A stretch of 64,000 bases of DNA from Pararhodobacter sp. (GCF_034676545.1 NZ_JAUCBZ010000015.1:3441001-3505000), one strand, 5' to 3'. Counted from the first letter of the stretch, positions 43,490 through 52,781 are shown. Made by a program: numbers and translations. The notes: generated by a model from the sequence alone, not told the origin.

Positions 43490-44535
43490 AACTGTGCCAA
43501 GCTGCCGCCTTGCGACCCGCCGGGCGGCAGCATCGAATCGATGTTCAGCTTGATCAACACATTCCAATCGTTGAAAGGTGCCATTGGATCGAAACGCGAA
43601 AAGGACTGAGCGACACTTTTGTTCTGCAGAAATGCCTTCTGAAGAAAGCACGCCAAAATTCCAATAATATAACACTCGCTCAGATCCTTGCCCGAAGACG
43701 CCTTCCTGATATTCTTTGTCATTATTTGAAGCCGATCCACAGAAGGGACTTCAGAACCTTTTCTATATTTCCTGCCTTGGCGAATTCTTGTTTCGTCGTC
43801 TGCGCCAGAATCCGCAAGCATGATCTTGAACACGGCATCAAGCGAAGGCAAGCCCGACGATTCCTGAACAAAATCGAACCAATACCGAAGCGCCGACAAC
43901 TCCCCGGTCAAGGGATCTCGCGACGCAATCATCGGCGGAAGAAAACCGGGGCGATCTCCCTCCGTCTTGGGCTGTTCCTCGCCAACGGCAATCAACAAAA
44001 CAAGGAGGCTGAGCAGTTGCACCGGAAATCTGGCGGCAACGGCATGGCTTGGTGCACGACGACATTCCGATAGATACCACTGCACGGTTTCGGTGTTGGC
44101 CCACGGCAAACGCTCTAGCGCGCCAATGGCGTCATCCGACCGACTCGATGCAAAGTCTTGCGCAATCTGCAAAGAGGCAATTTCAAATTGCTTAACTACG
44201 TTTGTTGTGCGTGGGTATGCCCGATCAAATTGCGTTGCTAGGGCGAGCAATTGCCAGGCGCTATCGCGGCACTCGCGAATATCAGCGTCGCGACCCTTCA
44301 GGTGATCCAAGCAGGCAGTCTCACCCATTCCAAGGTGAGGCTGGAGAATTCTGCGGATCAAATTTTTGAACCGTTCACGCGATGTCTCTATCGCGTCGCT
44401 GCTATTCAATCTGCTCAAATACCGATGATCAGCGCTGTTCCCACCGACACCTTCTTCCCTTTTTCCCAAGAGCCAAGTGCTCTTCGAAATACCGAGCAAT
44501 TCAGTCAGAAAATCAGGCGATTCGGGAAAGAACAC
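43486..44535 (-). CDS. Reverse-strand moron in the head-tail operon, unknown
   Basis: A 349-aa protein from GTG 44535 with GGAG upstream. I do not recognise it. It is mainly helical: ERFKNLIRRILQPHLGMGET, DSAWQLLALATQFDRAY, VQWYLSECRRAPSHAVAARF, a hydrophobic run (PVQLLSLLVLLIAVG), GELSALRYWFDFVQESSG and a Cys pair in CYIIGILACFLQ. Lower GC than the flanking genes and opposite direction mark it as a late addition. A phage-exclusion role is inferred from position only. Confidence 0.65.
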   Translation of the reverse strand: MFFPESPDFLTELLGISKSTWLLGKREEGVGGNSADHRYLSRLNSSDAIETSRERFKNLIRRILQPHLGMGETACLDHLKGRDADIRECRDSAWQLLALATQFDRAYPRTTNVVKQFEIASLQIAQDFASSRSDDAIGALERLPWANTETVQWYLSECRRAPSHAVAARFPVQLLSLLVLLIAVGEEQPKTEGDRPGFLPPMIASRDPLTGELSALRYWFDFVQESSGLPSLDAVFKIMLADSGADDETRIRQGRKYRKGSEVPSVDRLQIMTKNIRKASSGKDLSECYIIGILACFLQKAFLQNKSVAQSFSRFDPMAPFNDWNVLIKLNIDSMLPPGGSQGGSLAQF

Positions 44536-44591
44536 TCACCAACTCCGTCAACAATAACTTGCCGGAACCACTGTGAAAGTAGTTCAAGCGA

Positions 44592-45014
44592 ATGTCTACC
44601 ACCCGCGAAACCATCCTTGCCGCGCTGCATGCGCGGCTGCAGTTGATTGCCGCCCTTACTTTACGCGATGAGGTGTTGCCCGAGCGTATCCCGGCGGCTG
44701 GGTTGATCATCCTGCGCGATGGCCAGCCCGGCGAGCCTGAGGTGACGCTGTCGCCGCTGCGCTACCATTACCAGCACCGGGCCGAGATCGAGGTCGTTGT
44801 CCAGGCCGGAACGGGCAGGACAAGTACTTTCGACGACCTGATCGCCAGCATCGGCGCCGCGCTGGAAGCCGACCGCACCTTAAGCGGCCTGTGCGATTGG
44901 GTCGAACCCGAAGCCCCTGCCTCGGTCGACCTGCCCATCGAGGGCGCGGCTGCATTGAAGGCGGCGATCATCACCATCGTCCTGCATTACACCACCACCG
45001 GCCCTCTGGCCTGA
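44592..45014 (+). CDS. Tail terminator-like protein
   Basis: A 140-aa protein (TRETILAALHARLQLIAALT, GEPEVTLSPLRYHYQHRAEI, LIASIGAALEADRTLSGLCD, PIEGAAALKAAIITIVLHYT) in the position of lambda U. Fold and order (helix, beta hairpin, helix, strand) match tail terminator proteins that stop tail polymerisation and bind the connector. Confidence 0.75.
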   Translation: MSTTRETILAALHARLQLIAALTLRDEVLPERIPAAGLIILRDGQPGEPEVTLSPLRYHYQHRAEIEVVVQAGTGRTSTFDDLIASIGAALEADRTLSGLCDWVEPEAPASVDLPIEGAAALKAAIITIVLHYTTTGPLA

Positions 45015-45039
45015 CACCCCCAACATCAAGGAGACCCCC

Positions 45040-45978
45040 ATGGCACGTGCGCAAGGCGCGCGGGCGCAGATGGCGCTTGCGTTCGAAACGACCTATGGCA
45101 CACCGCCCGCGAGCGGGTTCATCCGGATGCCCTTTGCCAGCACCACGCTGGGGTCCGAGCAGCCGCTCTTGAACAGCGAATTGCTCGGCTATGGCCGCGA
45201 TCCGCTGGCGCCGATCAAGGATGCGGTGACGGCCGATGGCAACGTCGTCGTGCCGATCGACGCGCAGGGTTTCGGCTTCTGGCTGAAGGCCGCGTTTGGT
45301 CAGCCCATCACCACGGGCACCAATCCCTACACACACGAATTCCGCTCGGGCGGCTGGACGCTGCCGTCGCTATCGATTGAGACAGGCATGCCGGAGGTGC
45401 CGCGTTATGCGGTCTATTCGGGCTGCGTGCTCGACACGCTCAGCTGGCAGATGCAGCGCTCAGGATTGCTGACAGCCACGGCCAGCCTGGTCGCGCAGGG
45501 TGAAAGCGTTGCGACCAGTTCTGCCGCGGGCACGCTGGCCGACCTCGGGCTGCAGCGCTTCGGGCATTTCAACGGCGCGATCACCCGCAACGGCAATTCC
45601 CTCGGTAACATCGTCTCGGCCGAGATCACCTATGCCAATACACTCGACCGGGTGGAGACCATCCGCTCGGACGGGCGCATTGATGGCGCGGACCCGTCGA
45701 TTGCAGCCCTTACCGGTCGGATCGAGGTGCGCTTTGCCGATCAGGTGCTGGCGACGCAGGCCATCAATGGCGATCCCTGCGAGCTGAGTTTCGCCTACAC
45801 GCTGCCCTCCGGCGAGAGCCTGACGCTCACAGCGCACGCCGTGTATCTGCCGCGCCCGCGTATTGAGATCGCAGGGCCGCAGGGGGTGCAGGCCACCTTC
45901 GACTGGCAGGCGGCGCGCGATGCGGTGCTGGGGCGCATGTGCACCGTAACCCTCATCAACGCCATCGAGGAGTATTGA
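45040..45978 (+). CDS. Tail tube protein
   Basis: A 312-aa protein: QMALAFETTYGTPPASGFIR, GNVVVPIDAQGFGFWLKAAF, RYAVYSGCVLDTLSWQMQRS, GLLTATASLVAQGES and SAEITYANTLDRVETIRSD are typical of long-tail tube proteins in alphaproteobacterial siphophages. It should form the hexameric tube around the tape measure. AAGGAGACC lies before the ATG. Confidence 0.88.
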   Translation: MARAQGARAQMALAFETTYGTPPASGFIRMPFASTTLGSEQPLLNSELLGYGRDPLAPIKDAVTADGNVVVPIDAQGFGFWLKAAFGQPITTGTNPYTHEFRSGGWTLPSLSIETGMPEVPRYAVYSGCVLDTLSWQMQRSGLLTATASLVAQGESVATSSAAGTLADLGLQRFGHFNGAITRNGNSLGNIVSAEITYANTLDRVETIRSDGRIDGADPSIAALTGRIEVRFADQVLATQAINGDPCELSFAYTLPSGESLTLTAHAVYLPRPRIEIAGPQGVQATFDWQAARDAVLGRMCTVTLINAIEEY

Positions 45979-45981
45979 TCC

Positions 45982-46437
45982 ATGCTTCGCCTGAACCTCG
46001 CCCGCGAGCCCTGGTGGCTCGACCTTGGCCTTGGCGTGCGCGTCCGGGTCGAGCCGCTGACCACCGCGCTGATGGTCGCCGCACGCAGCGATCCAGTTGT
46101 GCGCAGTCTGCCCGAGGGCACCAGCGATGACGAAATCGCCGTGATCTTTGGCAAGGCCCTGGCCGAACGGGCCATTCTCGATTGGGAGGGTGTCGGCGAT
46201 GCGGATGGCACGCCGGTGGCCGTCACGCCTGAAGGCATCGCTGCCCTCCTCGACATTTGGCCGATCTTTGAGCGTTTCCAGATGGGCTATGTCGCCAGGG
46301 GGTTGGAGCTGGACGCAGAAAAAAACGCCTCCGCGCCCTCGCCGATTGGATCTACGGCGGGGGCGAAGCCTACTGCGCAGCCTGCGCACCCTGCGAGGGC
46401 CGCGGCGGCGCCTGCGAAGCCTGCCCGCAAACCCTGA
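45982..46437 (+). CDS. Tail assembly chaperone, lambda G-like
   Basis: A 151-aa protein (WWLDLGLGVRVRVEPLTTAL, AVIFGKALAERAILDWEGVG, EGIAALLDIWPIFERFQMGY) followed by an Ala/Pro tail. Position between tube and tape measure is that of lambda G. The A AAA AAC heptamer at 46320-46326 lets a share of ribosomes change to the -1 frame and make the longer G-T protein. The zero-frame tail after the site (APSPIGSTAGAKP) has low information, as expected. Confidence 0.87.
   Translation: MLRLNLAREPWWLDLGLGVRVRVEPLTTALMVAARSDPVVRSLPEGTSDDEIAVIFGKALAERAILDWEGVGDADGTPVAVTPEGIAALLDIWPIFERFQMGYVARGLELDAEKNASAPSPIGSTAGAKPTAQPAHPARAAAAPAKPARKP
46320..46326 (+). promoter_or_regulatory. -1 programmed frameshift site A AAA AAC
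   Basis: The codons GAA AAA AAC contain the heptamer A AAA AAC, a classical X XXY YYZ slippery site in the right phase. After it the -1 frame is open to 46664 and encodes a conserved T-like domain, as in lambda G/T. Confidence 0.88.
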
Positions 46438-46664
46438 ACGCGCCCCGCACGCTGGAAGGCTGGCAGGTCTGGGATCTGGCCGGACGGCTTGGCGGGCAGA
46501 TCCGGGCAGTACCGGGCGTGGTGCTGGGCTGGGACATGACGGCAGCGTTGGCCATGGCGAATGCGCTGGGCGTGGAGCCGCGCGCTGCCGTCGAATTCTT
46601 GCCCGTGATCGAGGCGGTGATGGTGCGCAAGCTCAACGAGCAGATGGACGGCCAAAATGACTGA
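46326..46664 (+). CDS. T extension of the G-T frameshift product
   Basis: This segment is read only after -1 frameshifting and gives RLRALADWIYGGGEAYC, a cysteine-rich stretch (CAACAPCEGRGGACEACPQT), then EGWQVWDLAGRLGGQI, VLGWDMTAALAMANALGVEP and IEAVMVRKLNEQM. The closing part is the conserved domain of phage T-like chaperones. The five cysteines as CxxCxxC...CxxC suggest metal binding. It overlaps the tape-measure start by 8 bases. Confidence 0.85.
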   Translation, partial: RLRALADWIYGGGEAYCAACAPCEGRGGACEACPQTLNAPRTLEGWQVWDLAGRLGGQIRAVPGVVLGWDMTAALAMANALGVEPRAAVEFLPVIEAVMVRKLNEQMDGQND

Positions 46665-49110
46665 GAAACGCGTTTCCGTGCGCCTGTCCGCCACTGGCGG
46701 GCGGCAAGTCAAGGCTGAGCTGGAAGGCGTGGGTGAAGCCGGTGCCCGTGGCTTCGGGCGGCTGTCGCGCGAGATGGAGGGCGCGAATGCCAGACTCGCC
46801 GTCTTCGCGCGGCGCGCGGGTGTCGCGATGGCCGCTGCGGCGGCGGCGATTGCGGCGGCCGCCACCGCTATGGTCCGCTCAGGACTGCAGACTGTGGATG
46901 CGCAAGCCAAGCTTGCCCAGTCACTCGGCACCACGGTTGCGTCCATCCAGACGCTCGAGCGCGCGGGCGAACTGGCCGGTGTGTCGATGTCCGGCATTGA
47001 GCAGGCGACGAAGGATCTGACCCGGCGGCTGAGCCAAGCCGCTGCAGGGACGGGCCCAGCAGCGGACGCCCTGACCCGACTGGGGCTTACCGCAAGCGGG
47101 CTGATGGCTCTGCCGCTGGACCAGCGCGTCGGCGCGATCAACGCGGCCATTGCAGAGTTTGTCCCGGTCGCCGAGCGTGCCGCCGTCGCCGGTCAACTCT
47201 TCGGCGAGGAAGGCTCGATCGCCATGGCGCGGATCGATACCGCGACGCTGCGCCAGGCCACGCAGGATGTGCGCGACTTCGGTGTCGTGGTCTCCGAGCA
47301 GGATGCCGATCAGATCGAGCGCACCAATGATGCAATCTCGCGGCTGGGGCTAATCTGGCGGGGTCTCTCGAACCAGCTGGCGGTTGCAGCAGCCCCGGCG
47401 CTGGAATCCGTCGCCGATGCTATGGCGGCGGCGGCGCGTGCCACCGGGCCGCTTGGCGTTGCCATCCGGGTGCTGTTTGACAACCTCGGGCGGTTGACCT
47501 CCTACGCCGCCGGGATTGCGGCGCTGATGGCCGGGCGGTTTGTTGCCGCCTCGATCGCCGCCGCCGTGTCCGTGCGTGGCCTCGCCATGACGCTGGTCAT
47601 CTTGCGCGGTGCTCTGCTGCGCCTGCCCTTGATCGGGCTCGTCGTCGCAGCGGGAGAACTGATCCACTGGTTTGGGCGCCTTGTTCGGGGCGCGGGCGGG
47701 TTCGGCAACGCGCTGTCCCTGCTCGGCGATCTCGCGCGTGAGGTCTGGGAGCGCATGCAGCTCGGGGCTGTCGCGCTAGGGTTATCAATCATGGCCAGCT
47801 GGGCCGAGATCAAGGCCGCCATTGCCGAGGCGTTGCAGACGTCGCTCGAAGCGGTGGTGGGTTTCGGCAATGCCGCGCTGAACACGTTTCAGGGGGCGTT
47901 TGAGGCGATCAAGGTGCTCTGGGGCGCGCTGCCCGGTGCCATCGGCGATTTTGCGTTTCAGGCGGCGAATGCGTTGATCGCCGGTGTCGAGGCGATGCTG
48001 AATGGCGTGGGCCAGCGCATCAACGGGTTTCTCGAGGGGATCAACGCCGGGCTCGAGGCACTGGGTCTCGAGCGGCGCATTTCGCTGATCGGCAATTTGG
48101 AACTCGGCCGGATCGACAACCCTTTTGCGGGGTCGGCCGCCGAGGCTGGAACCGAGGCGCGCGCGGCGTTTCAGGCGGCCTTCAATTCTGAGCCTATCGC
48201 AATGCCGGACCTCGGGCTTGGCACTTATGCGCAAGAGGCGCGCGCAGAGGCCGAGGCTCTGCGGGAAACCTTGGCCGGTGTGGTCGAGGCCGCGACTGCG
48301 CCCCTTGAGTCCATCGCCGCCCTTCGTGAGGCAATCGCCGCCTCCGGCCTCGAGGCTGAGGCCGGGCTCATGGGCGCACGCGCCGCTGCCGACGGGCTTG
48401 AAGAATCACTGGACGCGACTGGAGAGGCGGCAGGCCGCGCAGGTGGTGCCGGTCGTGGCGCTGGCCAAGCTCTGCGCGAGGCCGCCGATACCGCGCGCAA
48501 TGCCTGGGAGGCAACCACCGAAGCGGTGAGCGCCGCGCAGGAGCGCTCCCGCGAGCTGGCCCAAGGTCTGGCGCAAGACATCGTTGGGCCGATCAAGGAC
48601 GCGCTGAAATCCGGCGAGTTCACCTGGGAGACATTCGCCAGTGCCATCTCGCGCATCGCGCAGAACCTTGCCAACCGGCTGATCGAGCTGGCCTTCCAGC
48701 CGATCGAGAACGCAATCATGAGGGCCTTCTCGGGCATGGGCGGCGGCGGTGGTGGCTTCTTCGCGCGCCTCTTTGGTTTTGCCAAGGGCGGCATTTTTGC
48801 CAGTGGTCAGGAATTGACCGCCTTCGCGCGCGGCGGCGTGGTCAACCGACCCACGGTGTTTCCCTTTGCCAAAGGCGTGGGCCTGATGGGCGAGGCCGGG
48901 CCAGAAGCGATCCTGCCGCTCAAACGCGGTCGGGGTGGACGGCTGGGCGTCGAGATGAACGGGGATGGCGCGGGAGCGGCAGCCCAGTTGTCGACACGGA
49001 TCATCAACGTGCTCGACCCCTCCGTCGTCGGCGACTACCTCGCCACACCCTCGGGGGAACGGGCGATCCTGAACGTGATCCGCCGCAACCGGAGTGCGTT
49101 GAATGCCTGA
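46657..49110 (+). CDS. Tape measure protein
   Basis: An 817-aa protein: coiled-coil N-terminus (ELEGVGEAGARGFGRLSREM), Ala-rich helices, hydrophobic segments near 285-350 (LVILRGALLRLPLIGLVVAA), long Glu/Ala helices, then GGGGGFFARLFGFAKGGIFA and a glycine-rich end with GLMGEAGPEAILPLKRGRGG, the usual tape-measure C-terminal pattern. From the lambda H ratio, the length predicts a tail a little shorter than lambda's. It is made after the G/GT chaperones and lines the tube. Confidence 0.92.
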   Translation: MTEKRVSVRLSATGGRQVKAELEGVGEAGARGFGRLSREMEGANARLAVFARRAGVAMAAAAAAIAAAATAMVRSGLQTVDAQAKLAQSLGTTVASIQTLERAGELAGVSMSGIEQATKDLTRRLSQAAAGTGPAADALTRLGLTASGLMALPLDQRVGAINAAIAEFVPVAERAAVAGQLFGEEGSIAMARIDTATLRQATQDVRDFGVVVSEQDADQIERTNDAISRLGLIWRGLSNQLAVAAAPALESVADAMAAAARATGPLGVAIRVLFDNLGRLTSYAAGIAALMAGRFVAASIAAAVSVRGLAMTLVILRGALLRLPLIGLVVAAGELIHWFGRLVRGAGGFGNALSLLGDLAREVWERMQLGAVALGLSIMASWAEIKAAIAEALQTSLEAVVGFGNAALNTFQGAFEAIKVLWGALPGAIGDFAFQAANALIAGVEAMLNGVGQRINGFLEGINAGLEALGLERRISLIGNLELGRIDNPFAGSAAEAGTEARAAFQAAFNSEPIAMPDLGLGTYAQEARAEAEALRETLAGVVEAATAPLESIAALREAIAASGLEAEAGLMGARAAADGLEESLDATGEAAGRAGGAGRGAGQALREAADTARNAWEATTEAVSAAQERSRELAQGLAQDIVGPIKDALKSGEFTWETFASAISRIAQNLANRLIELAFQPIENAIMRAFSGMGGGGGGFFARLFGFAKGGIFASGQELTAFARGGVVNRPTVFPFAKGVGLMGEAGPEAILPLKRGRGGRLGVEMNGDGAGAAAQLSTRIINVLDPSVVGDYLATPSGERAILNVIRRNRSALNA

Positions 49111-50269
49111 GTCCGAGCGCACACTGCCTCTCTGGCCCTTCCCGGCAGCGCAGGAAATCAGCGAGGTGCTGGAGTGGCGCACAGATGTGTTACAGGCCCG
49201 CGCGGGCGAGCAGCGGATTGTGCTGAGACCCCGGCCCCGCGAGATCATCACATATCGCCATCGGCTGGATGCGCTGGGCATGGCGCGGGCGACGGAACTG
49301 GCACGCGCCGGGTTTGTCGGAGACTGGGACGTGCCGCTCTGGCATCTGGCGGTGCAGCCGGTCGCGGATCTCACGCAAGGCGCCACCGAAGTGCTGATTG
49401 ACACGTCGGTGTCAGATTTCCGCGTGGGCGATTTGGCGGGCATCGCTGTTGATGGCGGCGAGGTTGCACCGGTGGCAATCGCCACTGTTCAGCCCGACCG
49501 GCTGACTTTGGCCGAGCCACTGGGGCTGCAACTGCCCACCATGTCGGTGGCGGCGCGTCGGATCACGGTCATGCCCATCCGCGCCGGTTTACTGACCTCG
49601 GCGGTTGAGATCACGCGCCGCCGTCAGGGCGAAGGCACGGTCACGGCCAGATTCCTGTTGCGCGATGCGCCGGAGCTGACCCCGCTGACATTGCCGAGTT
49701 ATCTCGATCGCCCGGTTCAGACCGACCCCAGCCTTGTCCGCCGTTCGCTGACGGCCAGCCTGCGCCAGGCGGTCGAATATGTTGACAACGGCTTCGGCCC
49801 GGTGGTGATAGAGCCGATCCGCGATATGTTCGAGCGATCCGAGGCGATCACGCTCAAGGCACAGGGCCCGACCAAGCGGCAGGCTTTGCGCCGCTGGCTC
49901 TGGTCCCTGCGTGGGCGGCAGGCGAGTTTCTGGCTGCCGACCTGGGGGCATGAATTGCAGCTGCGCTCCGCCATGACCCCGGGCGCTGAGCTTATGCGCG
50001 TGGCGCCGGTCGCGTCGATCGGATCCTATGTCGGGCGCCGGATCATGCTCGAGATGCCGGGAAGCCTTCGGTTTCGAACGATCACTGCTGCGATCGAAGA
50101 CGGAGCCGACCATAGGCTGACGCTCTCGTCGAACCTCGGTGAAGCTGTGCCCTTGGGAACAAAGGTGCATTTCCTGACGTGCGTGCGGTCGGACGCGGAC
50201 CGGATCGAGATCCAGCATGGCGCGGTGACGAGTGAGGTGACCTTGCCGGTCGTGGAGGTGTTGGAGTGA
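49103..50269 (+). CDS. Tail protein after the tape measure
   Basis: A 388-aa protein overlapping the tape measure by 8 bases. ISEVLEWRTDVLQARAGEQR, LRPRPREIITYRHRLD and GDWDVPLWHLAVQPV, later RQALRRWLWSLRGRQASFWL and PTWGHELQLRSAM, are known from alphaproteobacterial phage tail-tip clusters. By position it should be the distal tail or hub adaptor. The reverse-strand gene that follows breaks the operon. Confidence 0.75.
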   Translation: MPESERTLPLWPFPAAQEISEVLEWRTDVLQARAGEQRIVLRPRPREIITYRHRLDALGMARATELARAGFVGDWDVPLWHLAVQPVADLTQGATEVLIDTSVSDFRVGDLAGIAVDGGEVAPVAIATVQPDRLTLAEPLGLQLPTMSVAARRITVMPIRAGLLTSAVEITRRRQGEGTVTARFLLRDAPELTPLTLPSYLDRPVQTDPSLVRRSLTASLRQAVEYVDNGFGPVVIEPIRDMFERSEAITLKAQGPTKRQALRRWLWSLRGRQASFWLPTWGHELQLRSAMTPGAELMRVAPVASIGSYVGRRIMLEMPGSLRFRTITAAIEDGADHRLTLSSNLGEAVPLGTKVHFLTCVRSDADRIEIQHGAVTSEVTLPVVEVLE

Positions 50270-50416
50270 AGACCGGTGTCGCACGCTGCCGTCCGAGAAC
50301 CGTTGCGACGCTCAGCGGGCGGTCCTGACCGCGAGGGGCGGACCGGACGTTCGCTGCGTGTTACGCTAGGGTCTGCAGTGCGGACGAAGTTAGCATTCGC
50401 TGCGGTTGCGCCTAAG

Positions 50417-51610
50417 TCAGCTTAGCTTTGAATTCCAAATCCGCCGCCGCGCGTCGTCTCGGTTCTCGTATTCCGCAATGGCGTCTTCTAAGTCATCAGG
50501 CGAAAGCGCGACCTCACTTTTTGCATTCTGCGTGATCTGCATCGTGTACCATGCGGTCACACCGCCTTCAGGCGGGTTCTTGAAACGCGGAAACTGCGGT
50601 TCAGCCCGCTGACCGGATAACCAAAAGGACGGCAGTTCTGGATCAACAATCAACGTACGCGCCAAACCGACAACATCGGCGGAGCCATCAGCGATGGCAT
50701 TTTCGGCTTGAGCGAGCGTTTTGAACCCACCTGTGACCATCAAAGGTATGTTTGTCTTTGCACGAGCGCGTCTTGCGAAATCCAAAAAATAGGGGCCAGA
50801 GCCAGATCGATCAGAGGATGATGCCGCACCGGGAAAGTATGTGCCGCCGCTGATGTCGAGCAGGTCGATTCCCGTTTTGTCCACTGCTGCAACTACCTCA
50901 AGTGATTCATCTTCATCAAAACCGCCTTCAAGCTGATCGGTGGCGTTCAATTTGATGCCGACCGGATATTCGGGACCAACCGCTTTGCGCACCGCACCGA
51001 TCACTTCAAGCAACAACCGCATCCGGTTTTGCAGAGAGCCCCCATAGGCATCCGCTCGTTTGTTGAACAAGGGCGAAAGAAACTGGTTGAGCAGAAATCC
51101 ATGGGCCGCGTGCAGTTCCACGCCCCCGAACCCAAGCTCTTTCGCGAGGCTCGCAGTGCGAGCAAATTCGGCGGGCAGCGCGTGTATCTCGTCCAAAGAC
51201 AATGCTCCGCAGGTCAGACCGTGCAAGTCCAGCGCGCTGGGTCCTTTTGGTGTGCTGATTGGGGCATCCGCCATTGCGCCCGCGTGTCCAAGTTGGAGCC
51301 ATAGATGCGCGTTGTCGGTTGCCCCTGCTTTTGCGAGGCGTTTGAGCAAGTCTCGATCTGAATGGCCATTCAAAATGAGGTTGCCGGGCTTCTCTGCAAA
51401 ATGGGGCGTCGCTTGAACTTCGCCGATGATTGACAACGCCAGACCGCCTTTGGCCCACCGTTCGTAAAGCCTGATCTGATCGTCGGTTGGGTTGCCAGCG
51501 CCGTCGCCAAGAGAATCCGACATTGCGGACTTGGCGATCCTGTTCTTCAGCGTAGCGCCGCATGGCAATGTCAGCGGTTGGGCGAGTGGTGAAGTTTGCG
51601 CTTTGGACAT
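50417..51610 (-). CDS. NADH:flavin oxidoreductase, Old Yellow Enzyme family
   Basis: A 397-aa FMN-dependent TIM-barrel enzyme: LPCGATLKNRIAKSAMSDSL, LWLQLGHAGAMA with the His-rich FMN site, FGGVELHAAHGFLLNQFLSP, NKRADAYGGSLQNRMRLLLE, VGIKLNATD, and PLMVTGGFKTLAQAENAIAD, ADVVGLARTLIVDPE. The class acts on activated alkenes with NAD(P)H; no iron-sulfur or second Rossmann domain is present, so it is a single-domain member. It is complete. A metabolic gene in reverse orientation inside the tail operon is unusual and is best read as a moron. Confidence 0.92.
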   Translation of the reverse strand: MSKAQTSPLAQPLTLPCGATLKNRIAKSAMSDSLGDGAGNPTDDQIRLYERWAKGGLALSIIGEVQATPHFAEKPGNLILNGHSDRDLLKRLAKAGATDNAHLWLQLGHAGAMADAPISTPKGPSALDLHGLTCGALSLDEIHALPAEFARTASLAKELGFGGVELHAAHGFLLNQFLSPLFNKRADAYGGSLQNRMRLLLEVIGAVRKAVGPEYPVGIKLNATDQLEGGFDEDESLEVVAAVDKTGIDLLDISGGTYFPGAASSSDRSGSGPYFLDFARRARAKTNIPLMVTGGFKTLAQAENAIADGSADVVGLARTLIVDPELPSFWLSGQRAEPQFPRFKNPPEGGVTAWYTMQITQNAKSEVALSPDDLEDAIAEYENRDDARRRIWNSKLS

Positions 51611-51812
51611 GCGGCCTCGTATTTCTTTTGTCGTGACAAGTCAAAGCAACCATTCGTGCAAAGCGCAGCATCAGTCATTAAGGGCTCAAACCTGCCATTA
51701 GCGGCCTGCCCCGCCAGAGGCCGGTTTAGCGCCGAATAGATTTTGCACCCCCTGCGACGCCACCCAAAACAGGTGAGCGCCCTGCCCACTCACACCCGCT
51801 GAGTCCCCACCC

Positions 51813-52781
51813 ATGACCTACGCCAGCATCGAAACCTCCAGCGCCGAGGGCCGCCCGTATTTCCTCTATCAATTCGTCGAGGGGGAGCAGGTCTGGCGTT
51901 TCACCAGCCGCGTCGACGCCTGGACCAGTGCGGGCAGCGGCGGTGAGACAATCACTTGGGACCCCGCCGCCGTGGCCCATGGCGATGTGGTGCAGACGAG
52001 CGAGATCGAGCGCGGGCGGCTGGAGCTGACCTGGCCCTTGTCGCATCCCTTCGCGCGGCGGTTCCTGGCACCCATGGGCAATACGCCGGTAACGCTGACG
52101 ATCTTTCGCGGCCATGAGCAGGTGCTGGGCGAGACGGTGGCGCATTGGAAAGGCCGCGTTGTCGGCGCCGAGGTTGAGGGTCCGCGCATCCTCTTAACCT
52201 GCGAATCCGTGTTCAGCACACTGCGCCGGGCCGGTGTACGGGCCAAGTACCAGCGGCTTTGCCGCCACGCGCTTTATGGCCGAGGCTGCGGGCTCGACAT
52301 CGCGGAACATTGGCAAACCGGGACAGTCACAGCCGTTGCCGCCAATGCAGTCACGATCCCAGAGGCCGCAGAACAGCCCGATGGCTGGTTTCGCGGCGGG
52401 GTGCTGCGCTTTGGGACGCAGCTTGGTTTCATCACAGGCCATGCGGGTGCGGTGCTCACGCTGTCGCGCCCCATGCCGGATCTGGCCGCAGCTGTGGCAG
52501 CGCCAGAACTGGACCCAGAGACCAGCGATCCAGTTCCCGTCCTCGTCGACATCGCCCCGGGCTGTGACCTGCGCGCCGCCACCTGCACGGCCAAATTCGG
52601 CAATCTTCTCAACTTCGGTGGTTTTCCCGAAATCCCCTGGCCAGCAATCCCTTCGGTGGCGGCTCCATCGTCTGACGCGCACTCGCAGCGCCCACCTGCA
52701 AACGGCAATCCCCCATGGTCTGGACCTTCATTGCGCGGCTCGTTCTCGGGCTGGTGCTCTCGGCGATTTCTTATGCGCTGA
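51813..52781 (+). CDS. Tail-tip protein, DUF2163/BR0599-like, frameshifted at the end
   Basis: The body is a DUF2163-type phage tail protein: YFLYQFVEGEQVWRFTSR, ERGRLELTWPLSHPFARRFL, RAKYQRLCRHALYGRGCGLD with its cysteines, GCDLRAATCTAKFGNLLNFG. Near 52640 one base seems missing: the next frame reads SNPFGGGSIV followed by a TGA at 52673, the usual end of the family, whereas the present frame runs on with unrelated residues to 52781, into the next gene. Length and function are otherwise normal. Real mutation or assembly error cannot be separated here. Confidence 0.82.
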   Translation: MTYASIETSSAEGRPYFLYQFVEGEQVWRFTSRVDAWTSAGSGGETITWDPAAVAHGDVVQTSEIERGRLELTWPLSHPFARRFLAPMGNTPVTLTIFRGHEQVLGETVAHWKGRVVGAEVEGPRILLTCESVFSTLRRAGVRAKYQRLCRHALYGRGCGLDIAEHWQTGTVTAVAANAVTIPEAAEQPDGWFRGGVLRFGTQLGFITGHAGAVLTLSRPMPDLAAAVAAPELDPETSDPVPVLVDIAPGCDLRAATCTAKFGNLLNFGGFPEIPWPAIPSVAAPSSDAHSQRPPANGNPPWSGPSLRGSFSGWCSRRFLMR

